From: an uncultured Collinsella sp.
Lineage (GTDB): Bacteria > Actinomycetota > Coriobacteriia > Coriobacteriales > Coriobacteriaceae
DNA length: 12,554 nt
NCBI GenBank assembly: GCA_900548565.1
Contig: URKV01000047.1
Location: forward strand, 1 to 12,554
Direction: 5' to 3'
Shown: in pieces, positions 1 through 5,632 of the stretch
How the letters are laid out: each line of letters opens with the position of its first letter
Numbering within the stretch: the stretch's first letter is position 1
Translations under genes and position numbers: made by a program
The notes under the pieces: model-generated
The model's database searches: none
Seen by the model: the letters and a program-made list of their open reading frames with translations, nothing else
Told to the model about the DNA's origin: nothing

Positions 1-39
1 GTAAGATCGTCGGCAGCGTCAGATGTGTATAAGAGACAG
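1..39 (+). other. Illumina Nextera adapter remnant (assembly artefact)
   Basis: Bases 7-20 read TCGTCGGCAGCGTC and bases 21-39 read AGATGTGTATAAGAGACAG. Together these are the Nextera Read 1 transposase adapter, with the Tn5 mosaic end at 21-39. Bases 1-6 (GTAAGA) match the last six bases of the i5 index I recall as S517 (GCGTAAGA). This is library sequence, not chromosome. It creates a false ATG at 25 that would add the peptide MYKRQ, a familiar database artefact, to the gene that follows. True genomic sequence starts at about base 40. Confidence 0.97.
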
Positions 40-420
40 GTCGTGGTCGTAGAGCCCAAAATCGTGGTGCTCGACGAGCCCACGAGCGGCCTTGATTACC
101 GCGAGTGCATGACCGTCATGGAAACGGTGCGTACCATGGCCGAGCGTGGCTGCGCCGTAATCATGGTCTGCCACGACATGGAAGTCGTCTCCGACTTTGC
201 CGAGCGCATCGTAGTAATGGCCGACGGCCGCATCCTCGATCGCGGCCGCACGCACGAGCTGTTCTCGAACATCGAACTCATACAGCATGCCTACGTTGAG
301 CCGCCCCAGGTCATCGAACTCTCGCGCCGTCTGGCATCTTCCGTCTCGCCCGCTTTTGCGCAGGTGAGCGAGGTCACCGATGTCGTTCGAATTACCAAGG
401 AGATGGTCCACCGTGGTTAA
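40..420 (+). CDS. ECF transporter ATP-binding protein, C-terminal fragment
   Basis: This is the 3' part of an ABC ATPase gene, cut at its 5' end by the adapter. About 126 residues remain. They hold the Walker B and D-loop (IVVLDEPTSGLDY, catalytic Glu at fragment residue 13) and the H-loop (VCHDME, His at 45), followed by the usual C-terminal helical part. The Walker A, Q-loop and signature motifs would lie upstream of the contig end. It overlaps by 8 nt the start of ecfT, so it is most likely one of the two EcfA subunits (A or A') that power vitamin or metal-ion uptake through the shared EcfT. Which of the two, and the substrate, cannot be told because the substrate-binding S subunit is not in view. 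The true start is missing; the ATG at 25 lies in adapter sequence. Confidence 0.9.
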   Translation, partial: VVVVEPKIVVLDEPTSGLDYRECMTVMETVRTMAERGCAVIMVCHDMEVVSDFAERIVVMADGRILDRGRTHELFSNIELIQHAYVEPPQVIELSRRLASSVSPAFAQVSEVTDVVRITKEMVHRG

Positions 421-1159
421 CGTCATCGACTACATGCCGGGCGACACACTGCTGCATCGCCTGAATCCCGTCGTCAAACTGGGCCTCGCCGCCGCCATCA
501 TCGTCGGCATCTTTTTGTCCGACACCTACGTGGCGCTGCTGGGCTTTCTGGCGCTCACGCTCGCACTGGGAGCTTACGCCGGCGTCGTCGACCGTCTGTT
601 CTCGCTGCTCAAGTTGCTGATTCCGCTCGCGCTTATCATGCTGGTGCTCCAGCTGGCCTTTATGCGCGATGGCAACGTGATGTGGAGCTTTATCACCGAC
701 ACGGGCCTCATCACGGGATCGAAGGCCTGTCTGCGCCTGCTGGGTGTGGCGTTACCACTCATCCTCATGCTCATGGTGACCAAGCTCAACGACCTTGCCA
801 ACGCCTGCGTCGAGGTGCTGCACGTGCCGTATCGCTATGCTTTCACTTTTACCACGGCGCTGCGCTTCGTGCCGGTGTTTGGTCAAGAGATGAACGCCAT
901 CATGGAGGCGCAGACCGCACGCGGCGTCGAGTACGACACCAAGAACCCCATCAAGAAGCTTAAGCTCATGCTGCCACTGTGCGTGCCGCTGCTCATCTCG
1001 AGCGTGGGCAAGACCGATGCCACAGCCTTGGCGGCAGAACAGCGCGGCTTCTATCTGCGTACGCGCGCCAGCTCGTACAAGCGCTACCCCATCAAGGGCC
1101 TAGACATCGCCGTGCTCATCGTCAGCATCGCCCTCATCGCCATCGGCTTCCTGTTCTAG
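413..1159 (+). CDS. ecfT: Energy-coupling factor transporter transmembrane protein EcfT
   Basis: A 248-residue membrane protein, the usual length for EcfT, the scaffold that couples the two EcfA ATPases to exchangeable S subunits. It opens with the family signature YMPGDTLLHRLNPVVKLG and has about five hydrophobic segments (near residues 23-58, 63-84, 106-123, 185-200 and 228-248). The cytoplasmic part carries the two coupling motifs that contact the ATPases: the first is canonical (A169-R170-G171), the second reads Q-R-G at 210-212 instead of ARG, within AAEQRGFYLRTR. I chose the GTG at 413 because AAGGAG (397-402) lies 10 nt upstream and the protein then begins exactly at the family N-terminus; an ATG at 380 would add 11 residues. 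The 8-nt overlap with the ATPase gene suggests translational coupling. Confidence 0.93.
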   Translation: MVNVIDYMPGDTLLHRLNPVVKLGLAAAIIVGIFLSDTYVALLGFLALTLALGAYAGVVDRLFSLLKLLIPLALIMLVLQLAFMRDGNVMWSFITDTGLITGSKACLRLLGVALPLILMLMVTKLNDLANACVEVLHVPYRYAFTFTTALRFVPVFGQEMNAIMEAQTARGVEYDTKNPIKKLKLMLPLCVPLLISSVGKTDATALAAEQRGFYLRTRASSYKRYPIKGLDIAVLIVSIALIAIGFLF

Positions 1160-1189
1160 TTCACCACTGACAGCAACCGCCCAACGCAA

Positions 1190-1224
1190 AAGGCCTCGGC
1201 TCGCACCAAACGAGCCGAGGCCTT
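1190..1224. terminator. Bidirectional intrinsic terminator between convergent genes
   Basis: A perfect 14-bp stem (AAGGCCTCGGCTCG at 1190-1203 with its complement at 1211-1224) encloses a 7-nt loop. The T-tract is modest on both sides: a TT pair closes the stem and is followed by ACTGTTT on the plus strand, and TTTTGCG is read on the minus strand. It lies 30 nt after the ecfT stop and between two convergent units, so it probably ends both ecfT and the racemase gene. Confidence 0.8.
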
Positions 1225-1256
1225 ACTGTTTCACCAGATAAAACCTACCAAAATTA

Positions 1257-1277
1257 ACCTGTCCCTTTTTGACAGGT
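1257..1277. repeat. Short inverted repeat, possibly REP-like
   Basis: ACCTGTC (1257-1263) and GACAGGT (1271-1277) form a perfect 7-bp inverted repeat around CCTTTTT. Read on the minus strand it contains GGGACAGGT followed by TAATTTTGG. It lies only 7 bp downstream of the racemase stop, before the larger terminator. GGGACAGG-type hairpins remind me of short palindromes mobilised by IS200-like (RAYT) enzymes, but copy number cannot be judged from one window. It could also be a minor terminator or processing site. Confidence 0.45.
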
Positions 1278-1283
1278 CGGAAG

Positions 1284-2030
1284 CTAGAGGCGGTAGGGAG
1301 CGCCGCTACGGATGATGGATTCGCGCACCAGGACATCCATGGCGTCGAGGGTGATCTCGGGCATCTCTCGGTACTTTTGCAACACCGAGAGCTCGGTGCA
1401 GGCCAGAATGACGCGGTCGCAGCCGCTACGGGCGAACTCCCACATCACGCGGTCGAACTTATCCATATCGGGCTCACGTCCGGCCTTCACATCATCGTAG
1501 ATAAGCGACATCACATCGTTCTGACGTTTCTCGCTGGGATAGACAACCTCAACACCCGCAGCCTTACATTCGCGGCCGTAGACACCCGCGCCCACGGTTC
1601 CGTCGGTGCCCATGATGCCAATCTTGTGCACCGGCTCGGCCGGCATACTCAGGTTGGGGTCGAACTCGCACTCCCCCATCACCGCACCGGCCAGAGCATA
1701 GCGCACCGACTCACGCGGCATGTGGATAATCGGCACCTTCGTAAACGACTGGATCTGGTCGTAGAAGTAGTGCGACGTGTTGCAGGGAATGGCAATGTGC
1801 GCACAGCCCAGCGACTCGAGTGCCTGGGCACACTCTTTCATGGTCGCCAGCAGCTTGGCATGCTCGCCGGTCTTAATGGCCAACGTGCGGTCGGGCATGG
1901 TCGACTTGGAGAGCACCACCATGTCGATATGTTCCTGATCGCAGGCAGCAGCCGTATGACGCACCACTTGGTCGTAGTAATACGACGTGGCCTCGGCGCC
2001 CATGCCGCCGATAACTCCCAGCTTTTCCAT
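1284..2030 (-). CDS. Aspartate/glutamate racemase family protein, probably aspartate racemase
   Basis: A 248-residue PLP-independent racemase that would interconvert L- and D-aspartate (or glutamate) in the cytoplasm. Both catalytic cysteines are present in canonical motifs: PCNTSH (C83) and ACTEL (C211). The N-terminus LGVIGGMG is typical of the Asp/Glu racemase fold. The ATG at 2030 was chosen because AAGGAGG (2036-2042) sits 5 nt upstream and gives the expected first residues MEKLGVIGG. A longer frame from an ATG at 2114, directly after the stop of the preceding gene, would add 28 unlike residues. It lies 84 nt downstream of the D-aspartate ligase gene on the same strand, which points to aspartate as substrate and to supply of D-Asp for peptidoglycan. 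Glutamate or broad-spectrum racemase activity cannot be excluded from sequence alone. Confidence 0.9.
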   Translation of the reverse strand: MEKLGVIGGMGAEATSYYYDQVVRHTAAACDQEHIDMVVLSKSTMPDRTLAIKTGEHAKLLATMKECAQALESLGCAHIAIPCNTSHYFYDQIQSFTKVPIIHMPRESVRYALAGAVMGECEFDPNLSMPAEPVHKIGIMGTDGTVGAGVYGRECKAAGVEVVYPSEKRQNDVMSLIYDDVKAGREPDMDKFDRVMWEFARSGCDRVILACTELSVLQKYREMPEITLDAMDVLVRESIIRSGAPYRL

Positions 2031-2052
2031 CGCCGCCTCCTTGGTGACGCTT

Positions 2053-2064
2053 GCGCAATTGCGC
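2053..2064. repeat. 12-bp perfect palindrome GCGCAATTGCGC
   Basis: A perfect palindrome between the ligase stop and the racemase start, 11 nt upstream (in transcription sense) of the racemase Shine-Dalgarno. A second inverted repeat, CGCCCG (2081-2086) with CGGGCG (2099-2104), lies in the same 84-nt spacer. They could form RNA hairpins affecting the racemase-to-ligase ratio, or be a DNA-binding site. Function is unproven. Confidence 0.4.
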
Positions 2065-2114
2065 GTATCATACCCGCGCCCGCCCGATGCAAACCGGACG
2101 GGCGCCGCGCTCAT

Positions 2115-3371
2115 CTACTTGTAATACGTCTTGAACAGCTTAAAGTGGCGCAGCTTGGTGTGCCACATGCGCAGCCAGCGGTTAAAGACAAAGTCGCCCT
2201 TCATAAACGAAGGGTCGGCGCCCTTGCCTTCCTTGTCCAGGCGATGCACCTTAGCGCGCAGCTCGGGATCCTTGACGTACTTGTCGACGACGCCCATGGG
2301 GACGACCATCCACAGGGCCTCGTCCTGAGCCGTCACAAACTCCGGCTCAAACGGACGGTTGAACACATACTCGTCCACCACATACTTGGCAACGTTAAAG
2401 CCGCTGTTGGTAACGTAGTAGTTGCTGCGGCCCTGGCGCGTGTTGAAATCGAAGAACTTAAACGAGCCGTCGCGCTCGTCGTACTTTACGTCAAAGTTGG
2501 AATAGCCCACAAAGTGAAGGTCCTCGAGCAACTTGCGCACGCCGCCCATGAGCTCGTCGTTGGGCTCGGTAATGATACAGGCATGGTTGCCGACACCGTG
2601 GGGCTGATGCTCCTCGAGCAGCACGTGACCCAGGCACATCATGCGCACCTTGCCGTTGCGGTCGGAATAGCTAGTGAGCACGCGCATGTACTCGTCGTTG
2701 CCGGGCACGCGATCCTGCAAGATCAGATCGTCGGTGTAGCCGCTGGCATACGAATCGCGAATGACCTGTTCCAGCTCGGCGCGGTCGGCAATCTCATAGG
2801 CCTTCTTCTGGCCCTCGAACTCGTGCTGCCACCACATGATGCCGTCAGAAGGCTTCAGAATCATCGGGTAGGGAAAATCGATCTGATCGAGCACCTCGGC
2901 AGGTGCCTCGCCTTGGTCGTTCAGCATCGCCATGGTGAAGGTAAAGGTATGCGGATAAGGCACGCCATGCTTCTCGCACAGCTCGTAGAAGATCTCCTTC
3001 TTCTGGCACTGCTCGAGCATGCTATAGGGAGCGTAAGGCGCGACGATGTTATCCGCCAACTCATGAGCATCCTTGGCCTGAGCCACGAGGGCAACGTAGT
3101 TGTCGCCACAGCCCATCAGGACGATCGTCTTATCGGCATGCGCCTGGGCAATGCCGTTGACGGTCTCGAGCATCACGGGCATGGTGTCGATATCCACGTT
3201 GGGCGTGTAGTCGATAATCTGGCTGCGGTACGCGGGACCCGTCTGGTACTTGCCAAAGACCAGACTCTTGACCTGGTACTCCTCATAGAAGGCGCGCGCC
3301 ACCGAATAGGCGTTGATGTCGCCACCGAGCAGCACGGGAATGAACTCGCGCTCTGTAAATTGCAATGCCAT
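2115..3371 (-). CDS. D-aspartate ligase (ATP-grasp, Asl-fm type)
   Basis: A 418-residue ATP-grasp enzyme. By remembered comparison it closely resembles Enterococcus faecium Asl-fm, which attaches D-aspartate through its beta-carboxyl to the side-chain amine of residue 3 of UDP-MurNAc-pentapeptide. Shared features in order: N-terminal EFIPVLLGGDINAYSVARAF (9-28), CGDNYVAL (88-95), the ATP-grasp lysine region PYPMILKPSD (K173), RMMCLGHVLLEEHQP (243-257), and the metal- and nucleotide-binding end FFDFNTRQGRS (D308, N310, 312-316). The ATG at 3371 has AGGAAG (3377-3382) 5 nt upstream. The downstream racemase would provide D-Asp, so the two genes form a self-sufficient interpeptide-bridge unit. 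The acceptor (Lys, Orn or another diamino acid) cannot be read from this sequence. Other carboxylate-amine ligase activities are possible but less likely given the racemase. Confidence 0.87.
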   Translation of the reverse strand: MALQFTEREFIPVLLGGDINAYSVARAFYEEYQVKSLVFGKYQTGPAYRSQIIDYTPNVDIDTMPVMLETVNGIAQAHADKTIVLMGCGDNYVALVAQAKDAHELADNIVAPYAPYSMLEQCQKKEIFYELCEKHGVPYPHTFTFTMAMLNDQGEAPAEVLDQIDFPYPMILKPSDGIMWWQHEFEGQKKAYEIADRAELEQVIRDSYASGYTDDLILQDRVPGNDEYMRVLTSYSDRNGKVRMMCLGHVLLEEHQPHGVGNHACIITEPNDELMGGVRKLLEDLHFVGYSNFDVKYDERDGSFKFFDFNTRQGRSNYYVTNSGFNVAKYVVDEYVFNRPFEPEFVTAQDEALWMVVPMGVVDKYVKDPELRAKVHRLDKEGKGADPSFMKGDFVFNRWLRMWHTKLRHFKLFKTYYK

Positions 3372-3427
3372 GGAAACTTCCTATCATGAACTGCCCACAC
3401 AACGGGCGGTCTTTGCGCAACTGATTT

Positions 3428-3433
3428 ATTCTA
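3428..3433 (-). promoter_or_regulatory. Candidate -10 box of the D-Asp ligase operon
   Basis: On the minus strand this reads TAGAAT, five of six matches to the consensus TATAAT. It would place transcription start near 3421 and give a leader of about 50 nt. No good -35 box is visible at 16-18 nt; the closest is TTGGGC, so the call is weak. Confidence 0.3.
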
Positions 3434-3513
3434 GCGTGCCAAGCCGCCGGCGCCCAAAGCTCCACCGTATCTATGGCAATCGACGCAATCGTCCAGCACG
3501 AAGGCGGCGCTCA

Positions 3514-3572
3514 CCGTTGTATGACAACGGGCAATGAACCTACCATTGTTGTAGGATTCAACATGTTGCCCG
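3514..3572 (+). promoter_or_regulatory. Structured leader of the MOSC gene with two mutually exclusive hairpins
   Basis: Hairpin 1 is CCGTTGT (3514-3520), loop ATG, ACAACGG (3524-3530). Hairpin 2 starts inside it: CGGGCAA (3528-3534) pairs with TTGCCCG (3566-3572), continued by TGAA with TTCA (3535-3538 with 3557-3560) and CCTAC with GTAGG (3539-3543 with 3551-3555). It has bulges at 3556 and 3561-3565. The two share bases 3528-3530 and cannot both form. No T-tract follows, so any control would act on translation or RNA stability. I see no match to the Moco riboswitch core that I can recall. The remaining bases of the 220-bp gap (3372-3591) hold only the ligase promoter candidate. Confidence 0.4.
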
Positions 3573-3591
3573 CCCCGTCGAAAGGTGCACC

Positions 3592-4224
3592 GTGCCCCAG
3601 GCTCATCCGATCAACAACCCCATCATTGACGTCACCAAGCGCGAACTTGCGGATCGTGCCCAGACGGCAGTTCCCCTACGCACCGCAAACGATGCTTACA
3701 ACGGGCCTGCCCGTATCGTCTCAATCAACACGTCGGAGCACAAAGGCACTCGCAAGTCGCCCGTCGCCGATGGACGCGACACCGTCATCGAGCAATTTGG
3801 CCTCGCTACCGATGCGCACGCCGGACATTGGCACCGCCAGGTCTCTTTTTTAGCCGCGGAGTCCATCCAGACGGCGCAGGCACGCGGGCTCGACGTACAC
3901 GAGGGTGACTTTGGAGAGAACTTCACCACGCAAGGCATCAATCTACTCTCGCTCCCCCTGGGAACGCAGCTCAAGATTGGCAACGATGTCCTGGTCGAAA
4001 TCAGTCAGATCGGCAAGGTCTGCCACACACGCTGTGCCATCTACTATCTAGCCGGCGACTGTATCTTTCCCCACGAGGGCGTTTTCGGCGTGGTACTAAA
4101 GGGCGGAGAGGTCCATATCGGCGACGATATCCAGGTAGTCAAACTCGGCGACGGCACCTGTTCGTTCACCCCCGCCGAGGCGCTCGAAGAGATTGAGCAG
4201 GCTCGTCGCGAAGGAACCCTGTAG
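3592..4224 (+). CDS. MOSC domain-containing protein
   Basis: A 210-residue single-domain MOSC protein (molybdenum cofactor sulfurase C-terminal fold). It probably handles or delivers Moco, or carries sulfur on its conserved cysteine. The domain runs from ARIVSINTS (residue 40) to about residue 190. It shows GLATDAHAGHWHRQVS (70-85), GDFGENFTTQGI (105-116), LPLGTQLKIG and the conserved cysteine motif IGKVCHTRCAIYY (C144, with C148 and C157 nearby). The first 38 residues are an extension not typical of the domain. The start is a GTG at 3592 with a weak AAGG (3582-3585) 6 nt upstream; no better in-frame start precedes the domain. It is a lone gene, flanked by divergent ligase and co-directional hydrolase genes, with no other Moco genes in view, so substrate and partner are unknown. 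Confidence 0.85.
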   Translation: MPQAHPINNPIIDVTKRELADRAQTAVPLRTANDAYNGPARIVSINTSEHKGTRKSPVADGRDTVIEQFGLATDAHAGHWHRQVSFLAAESIQTAQARGLDVHEGDFGENFTTQGINLLSLPLGTQLKIGNDVLVEISQIGKVCHTRCAIYYLAGDCIFPHEGVFGVVLKGGEVHIGDDIQVVKLGDGTCSFTPAEALEEIEQARREGTL

Positions 4225-4293
4225 TTGCAAAATCCCACGTTGAAGTAGCTTTTACAGCCAAGAATCCCGTTGCAATAGGGTGCCGTAACGTTA

Positions 4294-4397
4294 AAGTTGA
4301 ACTCTATGGTTTCTCAACAATTCATCATAACTGCAGGTCAAAGCCAAAGCCTCAAGTTCAACTTGACCCTTTGGAACCTTTAAGGTTCAAGTTGAGG
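4294..4397. promoter_or_regulatory. Cluster of AAGTTGAAC-type palindromes upstream of the wall hydrolase gene
   Basis: In the 234-bp gap before the hydrolase gene, the plus strand carries AAGTTGAACT (4294-4303) and its exact complement AGTTCAACTT (4355-4364). The latter lies inside the palindrome CAAGTTCAACTTG (4353-4365). A second near-perfect palindrome, GAACCTT-T-AAGGTTC, spans 4374-4388 and runs into CAAGTTGAGG (4388-4397). As RNA these offer competing hairpins: CCAAAG (4344-4349) with CTTTGG (4369-4374), or 4357-4371 with 4382-4396 (a 15-bp stem with one mismatch and one G-T pair). As DNA they look like operator half-sites. The sequence is clearly AT-richer than its surroundings. The regulator is unknown. 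Confidence 0.5.
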
Positions 4398-4410
4398 TCG
4401 AAAGCAGTAG

Positions 4411-4416
4411 TAGAAT
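4411..4416 (+). promoter_or_regulatory. Candidate -10 box of the wall hydrolase gene
   Basis: TAGAAT matches five of six consensus positions and lies 43 nt upstream of the ATG. The region where a -35 box would fall (about 4388-4393) overlaps the end of the palindrome cluster. A protein bound there would block or assist transcription. No strong -35 is seen. Confidence 0.3.
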
Positions 4417-4458
4417 ACCGTTCGAACCATAACCTACGATTGATTGCAGAGGGACTGG

Positions 4459-5592
4459 ATGCAGCATTCGAATCATCGCACCGCAGCGCTCATTGCGTCG
4501 AAGCCGGCTCGTATCATCACGAGTGCCGCGCTCGCCGTTGCGCTGACGGCCACGCCGATGCTCTCCCCCGTTGCGGCGTATGCCGCCTCGCAGGCAACGC
4601 AGGACCAGCTTTCCGCAGCCCAGCAGAAGATCGAAGCCGCCACGAGCGCCTACAACGACGCCCGCACCAAACTCGATGACCTGCAAAAACAGATTGACTC
4701 CAATGAGGCAAGCATCGAGGAAATCGAGGCCAAGCTTCCCGAGCAGCAGGCCAAGGCAAGCTCCGCCATGCGCGATCTGTACAAGTATCAGAAGGGCACC
4801 AATCCCATCATGAGCTTCCTGGTCAACGCGCAGAGCCTGGGTGAGTTCATCACGACCTGCAAATACACCAACCAGATCACGAGCTCGAGCGTCGACGAGA
4901 TCGAAGAGCTCAATAACATGCAAACCGAACTCGAGCAGAACAAGGCCGAGCTCCAGCAGGCCAAGTCTCAGCTTGAGGCGGAGCAGAAAAACGCCGAGGA
5001 TGCGCTGGCGCAGGCCCAGCAGCTTCGCAGCGAGGCACAGGCAAAAGCCGAGCAGGAAAATGCCGCCGAGCTTGCCAAGCTTGAGGCCGATAAGGCCGCT
5101 GCCGCCGAGAAGCTCTCGGGCGAGGGCGTAAGCGGCAGCAATTCCAGCAGCCAGGCCACCAACACCAACACCACCATCGACACCACGGTGAACAACTCCA
5201 ATACCGGTAGCTCCGATTACGATTCGTTCATTAATGAGTGGACGAGCCGTATCGACAATTATCTCGCCGGCTCCCCCATGGCAGGCCAGGGCTATAACTT
5301 TGCCGTCGCCGCTTGGAATACCGGTGTCGACCCCCGTTGGTCCCCCGCCATCGCCTGCATCGAGAGCACCAAGGGTGCTTATTGCGCCAATTCTTACAAC
5401 GCCTGGGGCTGGAGTGCCCGCGGCGGCGGTTGGCGCAGCTTTGGCAGCTGGAGCGAGGGCATCTCCGCTCACGTTGCCTATCTGGGCGCCAACTACGGCT
5501 CCACCCTTACCCCGGCTGCGGCCAAAAAGTACTGCCCGCCCACGTGGCAGGACTGGTACAACAAAGTCGCCGCTCAGATGAACCGCATCTAA
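4459..5592 (+). CDS. Secreted coiled-coil protein with C-terminal lysozyme-like (peptidoglycan hydrolase) domain
   Basis: A 377-residue exported protein. Residues 1-42 are a Sec signal peptide: basic N-region, hydrophobic core ITSAALAVALTATPML, likely cleavage after A-Y-A at 42. Residues 45-115 and 145-220 are heptad-rich Gln/Glu/Ala coiled coil like that of PcsB/CwlO-type hydrolases, whose coiled coil is controlled by FtsEX. A Ser/Thr/Asn linker (220-252) leads to a C-terminal domain with WSPAIACIESTKG (candidate catalytic Glu302), SYNAWGW and WSEGISAHVAYLG, as in glucosaminidase or transglycosylase-like lysozyme folds. It probably cleaves peptidoglycan glycan strands at the cell surface. 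The ATG at 4459 has GAGGG (4449-4453) 5 nt upstream; a TTG at 4444 would add five residues. The gene is monocistronic, with palindromes before it and a terminator after it. The enzyme class (lysozyme, glucosaminidase or transglycosylase) is not settled by motif alone. Confidence 0.82.
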   Translation: MQHSNHRTAALIASKPARIITSAALAVALTATPMLSPVAAYAASQATQDQLSAAQQKIEAATSAYNDARTKLDDLQKQIDSNEASIEEIEAKLPEQQAKASSAMRDLYKYQKGTNPIMSFLVNAQSLGEFITTCKYTNQITSSSVDEIEELNNMQTELEQNKAELQQAKSQLEAEQKNAEDALAQAQQLRSEAQAKAEQENAAELAKLEADKAAAAEKLSGEGVSGSNSSSQATNTNTTIDTTVNNSNTGSSDYDSFINEWTSRIDNYLAGSPMAGQGYNFAVAAWNTGVDPRWSPAIACIESTKGAYCANSYNAWGWSARGGGWRSFGSWSEGISAHVAYLGANYGSTLTPAAAKKYCPPTWQDWYNKVAAQMNRI

Positions 5593-5602
5593 GTGCAACT
5601 GC

Positions 5603-5632
5603 AAAGGGCCCCAATGGGGCCCTTTTTCTTTT
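5603..5632 (+). terminator. Rho-independent terminator of the wall hydrolase gene
   Basis: AAAGGGCCCC (5603-5612) pairs perfectly with GGGGCCCTTT (5616-5625) across a 3-nt loop, 11 nt after the stop codon. A T-rich tract, TTTTTCTTTT, spans 5623-5632. On the minus strand the same stem is followed by only TTTGCAG, so it is a weaker end for the convergent kinase gene, whose stop codon (5631-5633) touches the T-tract. Confidence 0.93.

Noticed and set aside
25..39. ATG at 25 as start of the ECF ATPase gene
   Set aside because: It lies in adapter sequence; the resulting MYKRQ peptide is artefactual.
2031..2114. Longer racemase frame starting at the ATG at 2114
   Set aside because: The ATG at 2030 has a near-perfect Shine-Dalgarno and gives the family N-terminus; the extra 28 residues look non-coding.
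1269..3389. Long plus-strand open frame opposite the racemase and ligase genes
   Set aside because: Low stop density in high-GC DNA explains it; the encoded protein is His/Val/Leu-rich with no family features, while both minus-strand genes have conserved motifs and good ribosome binding sites.
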